DNA of 8,577 nt from Kangiellaceae bacterium (GTDB lineage Bacteria > Pseudomonadota > Gammaproteobacteria > Enterobacterales > Kangiellaceae): assembly GCA_030590405.1 (NCBI GenBank), contig JAUUYO010000151.1, positions 1 to 8,577 on the forward strand. The letters run 5' to 3'. A program made the translations under genes and the position numbers. This document shows positions 1 to 6,050 of this stretch, piece after piece; the stretch's first letter is position 1; every line of letters begins with the position of its first letter. Under the pieces are notes generated by a model, which made no database searches, was not told where the DNA came from, and was given only the letters and a program-made list of their open reading frames with translations.

Positions 1-625
1 AATAATTTTAGTTGATGATCACCCTATGCTGCGTAAAGGTGTAGCACAGTTGATTTCTCTGGAGGATAATCTGGAGGTGGTTGCCGAAGCCAATTCGGGA
101 GAAGAGGCGATCAGCTTAACAGTTAAACATGAGCCGGATTTAATCTTGCTGGATCTCAATATGAAAGGCCTTAGCGGGATCGATACATTGATCGCACTTA
201 AGCGCGCTGAAGTAAGCGCAAAAGTGATTATTTTTTCGGTTTCAGATAATCAAACAGATGTGGTTCAAGCACTTAAATTTGGTGCCGATGGGTATTTGTT
301 AAAAGATTCTGAACCGGAAGAATTGATCGGTAAAATAAATAAAGCTTTGCTCGGAGAGTTAGTTTTAAGTGAAGCGCTCGCTCAAGTGGTTGCTCGTTCG
401 CTTCAATCAGTCAGTAAAGTTAATCCGATTGAAAAATTGACTCAAAGAGAGTTCGAAATACTTCGTTCGATTGCCGGTGGTAATAGCAATAAAATGATCG
501 CTAAAAAATTGGGTATTACCGAAGGCACGGTTAAAGTTCATGTAAAAAACATGTTGCGAAAGCTTGAGCTGAAAACACGGGTTGAAGCGGCTGTATGGGC
601 TGTAGAGCATAATGTTTCGCATTAA
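1..625 (+). CDS. narL: Nitrate/nitrite response regulator NarL (5' end outside window)
   Basis: This is a two-component response regulator of the NarL/FixJ class. When phosphorylated by NarX- or NarQ-type sensors it binds TACYNMT-type heptamers and controls nitrate respiration genes. The frame is open from base 2 and starts with IILVDDHPMLRKG, the first strand of a receiver domain, so the true start lies a few codons upstream; the ATG at 26 is internal. In residues counted from base 2, the acidic pair is D5-D6, the phosphoacceptor is D51 (LLDLNM), the conserved Ser is S79 and the Lys is K101 (GYLLKD). A LuxR-type helix-turn-helix occupies about residues 146-203, and its recognition helix TVKVHVKNML is essentially that of E. 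coli NarL. With some eight missing residues the length would match NarL (about 215 aa). A sensor kinase gene may lie upstream. NarP is the main alternative, but the linker and C terminus look more like NarL. Confidence 0.93.
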   Translation, partial: IILVDDHPMLRKGVAQLISLEDNLEVVAEANSGEEAISLTVKHEPDLILLDLNMKGLSGIDTLIALKRAEVSAKVIIFSVSDNQTDVVQALKFGADGYLLKDSEPEELIGKINKALLGELVLSEALAQVVARSLQSVSKVNPIEKLTQREFEILRSIAGGNSNKMIAKKLGITEGTVKVHVKNMLRKLELKTRVEAAVWAVEHNVSH

Positions 626-631
626 TCCGTG

Positions 632-776
632 TTTGTAGGGGCGCATTGCATGCGCCCGTCGATGGTGAGGGATTGATCGAAGCCAAGGAGTAGAAATATC
701 AATGTTGCTTCAGAAGTTTTTATATCAGGGCTTGGTTGTTGCTGACAGAGGGGCGCTTGCAAAGCGCCCCTACAAA
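632..776. repeat. Inverted pair of REP-like palindromes with GTAG heads
   Basis: A 13-base sequence, TTTGTAGGGGCGC (632-644), recurs as its exact reverse complement at 764-776, bounding a 145-base unit. Each end is also a hairpin. On the left, GGGCGCA (639-645) pairs with TGCGCCC (651-657). On the right, AGGGGCGCTT (749-758) pairs with AAGCGCCCCT (762-771) around a three-base loop. Read inward from each end, a GTAG tetranucleotide precedes the palindrome, which is the known layout of REP elements mobilised by RAYT (TnpA-REP) transposases. The unit lies between two converging stop codons, so the hairpins could also help end or stabilise the narL and narK transcripts. The REP assignment comes from structure only; copy number is unknown. 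Confidence 0.7.
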
Positions 777-792
777 ATAGCTCTAAATGAGT

Positions 793-2061
793 TTATTGAT
801 CAAGAAAATTATTAGCGATAGCTTCTCTAACTAATTTTTTATGTTGTTCAGCTTTTATCGAGAAATACATCACCGCCATACAAAGCGCTAATATCCCATA
901 TAACAGCATAAAACAAGCGGTATGAATGCCAACCAGGTCGACGGCTATACCAAACATCACCGGTAAAGTAACGCCGCCTAATGCTCCGATGGTCGCAACT
1001 GTTCCGCCAACACTCCCCATATGATCTGGGTAATAATCCTGAATAATTTTATACACGCTCGCTCGACCAAATCCTTGCGCGATACCGATAATAAAAATCA
1101 AAAAAGTGAATACCCAGACGTTGATTTCAATAAATAAATTCACATCTTTTTCGACCCCATGAATGATCATGGTGGTGGGCGGATAACTTAAAAAAAACAA
1201 ACAAACCAAACACACCCAAAAAACACTCCAATTGACCGCTCGACCGCCGTAACGATCAGAGAACCAACCGCCAAGTGCTCGCACCATACTCGATGAAGTC
1301 ACAAATATCAGGGTGAACAACATCGCGGTTTCCAGATCCAGTTTATAAGCATTCATATAATATTGCGGTAGCCATAATATCAAGGCCAAAAAACTGCCGA
1401 ATACAAAATAATAATATAAACCAAATCGCCAGACCTGAATTTCCTTTAAAGGTGCAAGGTGAAAATCAAAATTTTTGTTGCGGCGTTTTTGCATATATCG
1501 GGTTTCTTCCGGTGCCATCAGAGCAAACAAAATCACCATGATTAACATGCCGATGGAATAAAATAATCCGATCGCATCCCAGCCCCAATAATTAATGATT
1601 TGCGGTGCCAGGGCCAGGGTAATTGCAGCGCCTGCATTGCCAGCACCAAAAACGCCCATCGCATAACCTTGCTGGCGACTCTCAAACCAGGCAGAAACAT
1701 AGCGAATACCAATGGTAAAGGAGACCCCGGAAATACCGATCAAAAAACCAATCAAAATATAGCCGGTGTAAGTTTCAACCCAACGCAAAGCAAAAATCGC
1801 GGGTATAATAAGAATCATCTGGCCGATAAAAAGCTTTCGGCTTGAATAGATTTCACACAATAAACCAATTGGAAAACGCAACAGGGCGCCGGTTAACATC
1901 GGTGCTGCCAGCAAAAAGCCAAATTCAGTGGCGCTCAGCTCAAGGCTTTCCTGTATGCTGATCCCCATCACGGCATAAAGCGTCCAAACGGAAAAGTTGG
2001 CCGCAAAAGCCAAAGTAGCCATCAATAAAACGCGGCGGGCTTGTTTATTTTGAAAATCCAT
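793..2061 (-). CDS. narK: NarK1-type nitrate/nitrite porter (MFS, NNP family)
   Basis: This 422-residue inner-membrane protein should move nitrate and/or nitrite; NarK1-type members are usually described as nitrate:proton symporters. The chain is almost entirely hydrophobic segments, consistent with 12 transmembrane helices. Both NNP signatures are present: GVFGAGNAGAA at 136-146 and GSVGGTVATIGALGG at 349-363. The two substrate-binding arginines of the family appear as R62 (LLRFPIG) and R261 (VRALGG), one per half. The second-half MFS motif A is intact (GGWFSDRYGGR, 264-274). The first-half copy is degenerate (GLLCEIYSSRK). The ATG at 2061 is preceded on its strand by a weak ribosome site (AAGTGG). 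It diverges from the next porter and converges on narL. Direction of transport and nitrate versus nitrite preference cannot be read from sequence. Confidence 0.88.
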   Translation of the reverse strand: MDFQNKQARRVLLMATLAFAANFSVWTLYAVMGISIQESLELSATEFGFLLAAPMLTGALLRFPIGLLCEIYSSRKLFIGQMILIIPAIFALRWVETYTGYILIGFLIGISGVSFTIGIRYVSAWFESRQQGYAMGVFGAGNAGAAITLALAPQIINYWGWDAIGLFYSIGMLIMVILFALMAPEETRYMQKRRNKNFDFHLAPLKEIQVWRFGLYYYFVFGSFLALILWLPQYYMNAYKLDLETAMLFTLIFVTSSSMVRALGGWFSDRYGGRAVNWSVFWVCLVCLFFLSYPPTTMIIHGVEKDVNLFIEINVWVFTFLIFIIGIAQGFGRASVYKIIQDYYPDHMGSVGGTVATIGALGGVTLPVMFGIAVDLVGIHTACFMLLYGILALCMAVMYFSIKAEQHKKLVREAIANNFLDQ

Positions 2062-2066
2062 TTGAT

Positions 2067-2073
2067 TACCACT
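2067..2073. promoter_or_regulatory. Possible NarL/NarP heptamer over the narK (minus strand) ribosome site
   Basis: TACCACT fits the NarL/NarP heptamer consensus TACYNMT at every position and lies 5 bases upstream of the minus-strand porter's start codon. On that strand it reads AGTGGTA and overlaps the weak Shine-Dalgarno-like AAGTGG. A lone heptamer can arise by chance, and its overlap with the ribosome site is an equally good explanation for the bases. It is reported because the same half-site recurs upstream at 2200-2206. Confidence 0.3.
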
Positions 2074-2178
2074 TATTGTTTTTGATGTACACTACCCTAA
2101 CTTTGTTATAAACAAATGTGAAGGTTTCAGGCAGGTTTGAATTAGTGCTACTTTTGATCCAGAAAACACTATTGCTTT

Positions 2179-2206
2179 GGTGGTAGATACTATCACTTTA
2201 GTGGTA
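2179..2206 (+). promoter_or_regulatory. NarL/NarP operator: 7-2-7 heptamer pair plus an upstream half-site
   Basis: TATCACT (2191-2197) and AGTGGTA (2200-2206) face each other across two bases, the 7-2-7 arrangement bound by NarL and NarP. The right heptamer matches the consensus perfectly and the left 6 of 7. A further half-site, GGTGGTA (2179-2185, 6 of 7), lies 21 bases upstream in the same orientation as the right heptamer, two helical turns away. The 7-2-7 centre is about 104 bases upstream of the transcription start inferred for the plus-strand porter. Binding is inferred. The narL gene in the same window makes it plausible. Confidence 0.62.
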
Positions 2207-2253
2207 TAAATGATTGAATAATATAAAGTATTTTCGGGTTTTCTGGTTTAGGA

Positions 2254-2267
2254 TTGATTTGGATCAG
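2254..2267 (+). promoter_or_regulatory. FNR (anaerobic regulator) binding site
   Basis: TTGATTTGGATCAG matches the FNR consensus TTGATNNNNATCAA at nine of ten defined positions; only the final base differs. Its centre at 2260.5 is 41.5 bases upstream of position 2302, where the neighbouring -10 element would place the start of transcription. That is the class II activator position. It predicts anaerobic activation of the plus-strand porter gene. A CRP site is less likely because the half-site is TTGAT, not TGTGA. Confidence 0.75.
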
Positions 2268-2287
2268 GTTTTTCTGCAACGAGCTGC

Positions 2288-2293
2288 TAGAAT
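2288..2293 (+). promoter_or_regulatory. -10 element of the FNR-dependent porter promoter
   Basis: TAGAAT matches the sigma-70 -10 consensus TATAAT at five of six positions. It predicts a transcription start near 2300-2302, exactly 41.5 bases from the FNR site centre, and an untranslated leader of about 44 bases. The FNR box occupies the usual -35 position and no good -35 hexamer is seen, as expected for an activator-dependent class II promoter. Confidence 0.6.
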
Positions 2294-2345
2294 AGCGGCA
2301 GCAAAATAATTCACGCAAAATGCTCTACCTGTAAGAGGAACAATG

Positions 2346-3818
2346 ATGTCAACAGATAGTCTCAATATCCTTAATTTTAAGGATCCCAAAATAAAAACCT
2401 TGCATATCACCTGGTTTGCATTTTTCTTAACCTTTGTGGTGTGGTTTTCTCATGCGCCACTGATGGTCTTTATCAAAGAGGCCTTTGATCTAACTACGCC
2501 GCAGGTTAAGGCGTTACTGATCCTGAATGTGGCCCTCACCATTCCAGCGCGTATTGTGATTGGCATCATGGTGGATAAATTCGGTCCTCGTATTATTTAT
2601 AGCGGTTTATTGGTGATATCGAGTTTTATCTGTGTCGGATTTGCGATGGCGGATAGTTACGAGCAACTGGCATTATTTCGTTTCTTACTGGGCTTTGTTG
2701 GCGCAGGCTTTGTGATCGGTATTCGCATGGTCGGCGAGTGGTTTCCGGCTAAAAACGTCGGTATTGCAGAAGGCATTTATGGTGGTTGGGGTAACTTTGG
2801 TTCAGCCGCTGGCGCAATGACTTTGCCAACGCTTGCACTCATGTTTGGCGGCGATGACGGCTGGCGATACGCGTTAGGTTTAACTGGTGTAATTGCCGGT
2901 ATTTATGGTTTATTTTTCTACAGTGCGGCGCGTAATACGCCCAAAGGCTCCACTTATTTCAAACCGAATAAAGCCGGTGGGTTAGAAGTCACCAGCCGCG
3001 GCGATTTCTATTTCTACTTATTGATGAATATCCCGATGTATATTGCTCTTGCTGTTCTGGCATGGAAACTATCACCAGCAGGGGTGTCACTTTTAACTAC
3101 CCAGACCATGTACATTATGTGGATTGCTCTGGTAGCACTATTCATCTTTCAGACTAATGCGATTTACAAGGTAAATAAAGAACATTTAGCTAAAGGCGTA
3201 CCCGATCTGGAAAAATATAAATTTAAGCAAGTGGCTATTCTTGATATTGCTTACTTTGTTACTTTTGGTTCTGAGTTAGCTGTTGTTTCCATGTTGCCAT
3301 TATATTTTCTGGACACTTTTGAAGGTTTAAGTGCAGTTCAAGCGGGACTATTAGCTTCCGGTTTCGCCTTTATGAACCTGGTCGCGCGCCCCACTGGCGG
3401 CTGGTTTAGTGATAAGTTTGGTCGTCGTAAGAGTCTGATGATTTTGATCGGCGGTTTGGCGATTGGTTATTCTATTTTAGGTAACATTGATAGTACCTGG
3501 TGGATACCGGCAGCGGTTATTGCCACTATGTGTTGCTCTTTCTTTGTACAGGCTGGAGAAGGCGCTGTATTTGCTATCGTGCCATTAGTTAAGCGTCGTA
3601 TGACCGGACAAATTGCGGGTATGGCGGGCGCTTATGGCAACGTGGGAGCGGTGACTTATTTAACTGTTTTATCCTTTGTTGATTACAGCACTTTCTTCTA
3701 CGTAATTGCGGCTTCAGCGGCGATTATCTTTTTCTTTTGCTGGTTTATTGAAGAACCGAAGGGCCATATGGCAGAAGTGATGCCTGATGGTAGTGTTCAT
3801 TTGATTGATGTTGAATAG
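2346..3818 (+). CDS. narK: NrtP/NarK2-like nitrate/nitrite porter (MFS, NNP family)
   Basis: A second nitrate/nitrite transporter of the inner membrane. Two ATG codons are adjacent (2343, 2346). AGAGG at 2334-2338 gives 7 bases of spacing to 2346 but only 4 to 2343, so 2346 is preferred (490 aa). Residues below count from 2343. NNP signatures are GIYGGWGNFGSAAGA (144-158) and GQIAGMAGAYGNVGA (422-436). Substrate arginines are R70 (IPARIVIG) and R349 (VARPTGG). Motif A appears as GIMVDKFGPR and GGWFSDKFGRR. Hydrophobic stretches at about 222-242 and 254-275 between the two six-helix halves suggest two extra membrane segments. The motifs TLHITWFAFFLTFVVW and EGIYGGWGNFGSA resemble cyanobacterial NrtP as I recall it, more than E. 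coli NarK. An FNR-class promoter precedes the gene and an intrinsic terminator follows, so it is probably a single-gene transcript. Confidence 0.9.
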   Translation: MSTDSLNILNFKDPKIKTLHITWFAFFLTFVVWFSHAPLMVFIKEAFDLTTPQVKALLILNVALTIPARIVIGIMVDKFGPRIIYSGLLVISSFICVGFAMADSYEQLALFRFLLGFVGAGFVIGIRMVGEWFPAKNVGIAEGIYGGWGNFGSAAGAMTLPTLALMFGGDDGWRYALGLTGVIAGIYGLFFYSAARNTPKGSTYFKPNKAGGLEVTSRGDFYFYLLMNIPMYIALAVLAWKLSPAGVSLLTTQTMYIMWIALVALFIFQTNAIYKVNKEHLAKGVPDLEKYKFKQVAILDIAYFVTFGSELAVVSMLPLYFLDTFEGLSAVQAGLLASGFAFMNLVARPTGGWFSDKFGRRKSLMILIGGLAIGYSILGNIDSTWWIPAAVIATMCCSFFVQAGEGAVFAIVPLVKRRMTGQIAGMAGAYGNVGAVTYLTVLSFVDYSTFFYVIAASAAIIFFFCWFIEEPKGHMAEVMPDGSVHLIDVE

Positions 3819-3848
3819 TTGATCTTTGGATTGATTTAACAACATAAT

Positions 3849-3873
3849 AAAGCCTCTTCTTAGAGGCTTTTTT
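3849..3873 (+). terminator. Intrinsic terminator after the plus-strand porter
   Basis: A perfect 9-bp stem, AAAGCCTCT (3849-3857) with AGAGGCTTT (3862-3870), closes a four-base loop. The run of T residues at 3868-3873 forms the U-tract. It starts 30 bases after the porter stop codon. It should separate the porter transcript from the phosphatase-kinase gene downstream. Confidence 0.88.
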
Positions 3874-3875
3874 GA

Positions 3876-4182
3876 TCCCCCTTTTGCGAAGAGAGGTTAG
3901 GGGAGATTTGAAAAATTGAGGACTGAAAATTGAAGCTTATTGAAAACGCCAGGCTTCGCCAAATCCCCCTCAATCCCCCTTCTAAAAGGCAGGGCGGGAT
4001 CTTACTTGGAAATTCTGTCATTGCGAGGAGGAACGACGCGGCAATCTCCTACAGGTTTGTATGAAGCTTGAACGATTGTGCAAAACTTTAGGAGATTGCC
4101 GCGCTTCGCTCGCAATGACAGGGTATTTGGGGCAAGAAGAATAAAAGTAGAATCCCGCCCTGTCTAAAAGGGGAGGTTAACT
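3876..4182. repeat. Composite of nested palindromic repeats filling the intergenic region
   Basis: The 415 bases between the two plus-strand genes hold no credible gene, but most of them are repeat-like. A C-run/G-run unit with TTAGGGGAGATTTG (3897-3910) faces CAAATCCCCCTCAA (3960-3973) in near-inverted orientation. Next, CAGGGCGGGAT plus seven bases (3990-4007) is repeated in reverse at 4145-4162 with two mismatches. This pair encloses the palindrome at 4015-4121. The stretch TCTAAAAGGGGAGGTTAAC (4163-4181) partly mirrors the unit at 3965-3989. Such layering suggests non-autonomous palindromic elements inserted into or beside one another. No transposase gene is present. Confidence 0.6.
4015..4121. 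repeat. Inner 107-base palindromic repeat of the GTCATTGCGAG type
   Basis: CTGTCATTGCGAG (4015-4027) is perfectly complementary to CTCGCAATGACAG (4109-4121). CGCGGCAATCTCCTA (4037-4051) is perfectly complementary to TAGGAGATTGCCGCG (4089-4103). The arms are separated by a 37-base centre without symmetry, and a short asymmetric bulge lies within each arm. The words GTCATTGCGAG and CGCGGCAATCTC belong to a repeat I recall as dispersed across many bacterial genomes, but neither family name nor copy number can be given from this window. A transcript would fold into a very long hairpin. Confidence 0.72.
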
Positions 4183-4233
4183 TTGTACCCTTTTTCAATC
4201 GATGAATAAAAAATTATATATTGAGGCATTAAA

Positions 4234-6018
4234 ATGACAATAACGGAACAAGGTGTCGATAATAATAACGAGCAAAGTTCAACACCAGTCGATGAGCAGC
4301 AAAGCGCTTCCCTGGCGGTTCAAATCGGACAATATTCCATCAAAGGCGAAAAACAACAAAATGAAGATTTTGTTGGCAGCTTTATCCCAGAAAATGCCCT
4401 TCAATTAGAAAATAAAGGAATAGCCGCAGCACTGGCCGATGGAGTAAGTAGCGCAGAAGCAGGTAAAGAAGCTAGCGAAACCGCTGTCGGTAATTTTATC
4501 GAAGATTATTTTCAAACCCCGGATACCTGGTCGGTTAGTCACGCCGGTCAAAAAATTCTAACCGCCATTAATTTAAAGCTTTACCGTAAAAGCCATGAGT
4601 TTGCTAATGAAGAGAAAGGTTATCTGTGTACCTTTAGCGGCATGGTAATCAAATCGCAAATTGCACATATTTTTCATGCCGGTGATAGTCGAATTTATCA
4701 TTTACGTGGCGAGAAGTTTAAACAGATCACTAAAGATCACACCGCCATGATTGGTAAAGGGCGAAGTATTCTGGCGCGCGCAGTTGGAATGGACAGTAAT
4801 TTACATATTGACTATTCAAAAGTCACTCTTAAACAAGACGATCGTTTTTTACTGACCAGCGATGGCGTACATGACTTTCTCTCCGAACCGGAAATTTTGC
4901 AAGTTTTAAAATCCGATCTAACGGCACAACAAAAATCCGAAAAATTGGTGGCGCTGTCTGTGGATGCAAAAAGTGATGACAATATTAGTTGTGTGATTGT
5001 TGAAATAAAAACCTTGCCTAAACAAAGTCTTAATGATTTTAATACTAAATTGACTCGTTTACCCTTTCCGCCAGAGCTGGAATCGGGAATGAAAATTGAT
5101 GGTTTTTTAATTAAGAAACAGATATTCGCCAGTAGCCGCAGCCAGCTCTATCTGGTTGAAGAAATGGAAACGGGTGATCAGGTGATTATGAAAACGCCAT
5201 CAGTCAATTTTGAAAATGACACTTCGTATATCGATCGTTTTATTCAAGAGGAGTGGATTGGCAAGCGAGTTGATAGCCCTTATGTGGTTAAAACATTGCG
5301 TCAGAAAACCAAACGAAATTTTTTATATTATTTGATGGAATATGTGCATGGCGAAACTCTAGAAAAATGGATGACTAAAAATCCTTTTCCAAGGCCTAAA
5401 GTAGCGATCAAAATTGTTGAGCAGATCACCGAAGGGTTGCAAGCATTTCATAATCAGGAAACCATCCACCAGGATATGAAACCTGGCAACGTAATGATCA
5501 GCCCCGAAGGTGAGGTTAAAATTGTTGATTTTGGTTCGGTTTATGTCGCAGGGGTTGCAGAGCTATTTAAACCGCTGGAACACGAAGGGGCTTTAGGCAC
5601 TGCTTCCTATTCTGACCCTCAATATTTAATGGGAATTAATTCTGGCGTGCAAGGGGATCTCTATGCGTTAGCAACAATGGCTTATGAAATATTTACCGGG
5701 GAATTACCTTACGGTAGCGCGATCGAGGAATGCCAGTCGGCTCTTGACTATGATCGTTTAAGGTATCGAAACGCCAATCAATTTAATCCGGTGATCCCTT
5801 TATGGTTTGATCGTGCGTTAGAGAGGGGGGTTGATTTTGAGCTTGAAAAACGTTATTCGACCATGGATGAATTTTTAAAAGATCTTCACCATCCTAATCC
5901 TGATTATTTACTTGATGATCCCACCTATAAAAAGGACAAAAACCAGGCTCTTTTCTGGCAGTTTATTTCAGGTTTTATGTTATTTACTTTTGTTCTTATT
6001 TATATATTATTTTCCTGA
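4234..6018 (+). CDS. PP2C phosphatase - Ser/Thr kinase fusion protein with C-terminal membrane anchor
   Basis: One 594-residue chain that should both phosphorylate and dephosphorylate Ser/Thr. Residues 30-258 form a PP2C-type phosphatase: D45 (QNEDFVG), D69-G70 (LADGVSS), GDSRIY (150-155), SDGVHD (209-214) and DDN (248-250) supply the expected metal-binding acidic residues. Residues 290-550 form a Hanks-type kinase: K320 (VIMK), E339/E340, the hinge MEYVHGETL, catalytic loop IHQDMKPGN (H412, D414, N419), and D432-F433-G434. The glycine loop is degenerate (ASSRSQLY) and HRD reads HQD. Residues 572-593 form a single hydrophobic helix at the extreme C terminus, so both domains should face the cytoplasm. 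GAGG at 4223-4226 sits 7 bases before the ATG. Similar fusions are recalled beside nitrate transporter genes in Pseudomonas, which suggests a role in nitrate metabolism; the substrate is unknown. Confidence 0.9.
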   Translation: MTITEQGVDNNNEQSSTPVDEQQSASLAVQIGQYSIKGEKQQNEDFVGSFIPENALQLENKGIAAALADGVSSAEAGKEASETAVGNFIEDYFQTPDTWSVSHAGQKILTAINLKLYRKSHEFANEEKGYLCTFSGMVIKSQIAHIFHAGDSRIYHLRGEKFKQITKDHTAMIGKGRSILARAVGMDSNLHIDYSKVTLKQDDRFLLTSDGVHDFLSEPEILQVLKSDLTAQQKSEKLVALSVDAKSDDNISCVIVEIKTLPKQSLNDFNTKLTRLPFPPELESGMKIDGFLIKKQIFASSRSQLYLVEEMETGDQVIMKTPSVNFENDTSYIDRFIQEEWIGKRVDSPYVVKTLRQKTKRNFLYYLMEYVHGETLEKWMTKNPFPRPKVAIKIVEQITEGLQAFHNQETIHQDMKPGNVMISPEGEVKIVDFGSVYVAGVAELFKPLEHEGALGTASYSDPQYLMGINSGVQGDLYALATMAYEIFTGELPYGSAIEECQSALDYDRLRYRNANQFNPVIPLWFDRALERGVDFELEKRYSTMDEFLKDLHHPNPDYLLDDPTYKKDKNQALFWQFISGFMLFTFVLIYILFS

Positions 6019-6050
6019 TGAATAGACTCTGGAGTACTTATCTTTTCATC
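6017..6050. other. Short inverted repeat at the kinase/trhP convergence
   Basis: GATGAA (6017-6022) pairs with TTCATC (6045-6050), and ACTC (6026-6029) pairs with GAGT (6032-6035) inside it. Only 19 bases separate the two converging stop codons, so this weak hairpin overlaps both gene ends. It has no clear T-run on either strand and is too weak to be called a terminator with confidence. Confidence 0.25.

Noticed and set aside
407..646. Minus-strand open frame of 79 codons opposite narL
   Set aside because: It lies inside the conserved DNA-binding domain of narL, has no ribosome site and resembles no family; it mirrors the real gene.
2089..2118. Possible minus-strand promoter for the NarK1-type porter (TTCACA, 17 bases, TAGGGT)
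   Set aside because: The -35 is reasonable but the -10 matches only three of six positions, and other AT-rich choices such as TATAAC overlap it.
2214..2227. Second FNR-like site TTGAATAATATAAA about 40 bases upstream of the main FNR box
   Set aside because: It matches eight of ten positions but lacks the C of the ATCAA half and lies in AT-rich sequence where such matches are expected by chance. The centre-to-centre distance is near, but not equal to, the two-site spacing recalled for E. coli narK.
4183..4222. Possible promoter (TTGTAC ... TATATT) just before the phosphatase-kinase gene
   Set aside because: The -35 match is poor and the -10 would leave only a few leader bases before the ribosome site; AT-rich sequence explains it. 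The real promoter was not identified.
3874..4233. A CRISPR-like or RNA-gene reading of the repeat-rich intergenic region
   Set aside because: The repeats are inverted and nested rather than direct with regular spacers, and no tRNA or rRNA fold was recognised.
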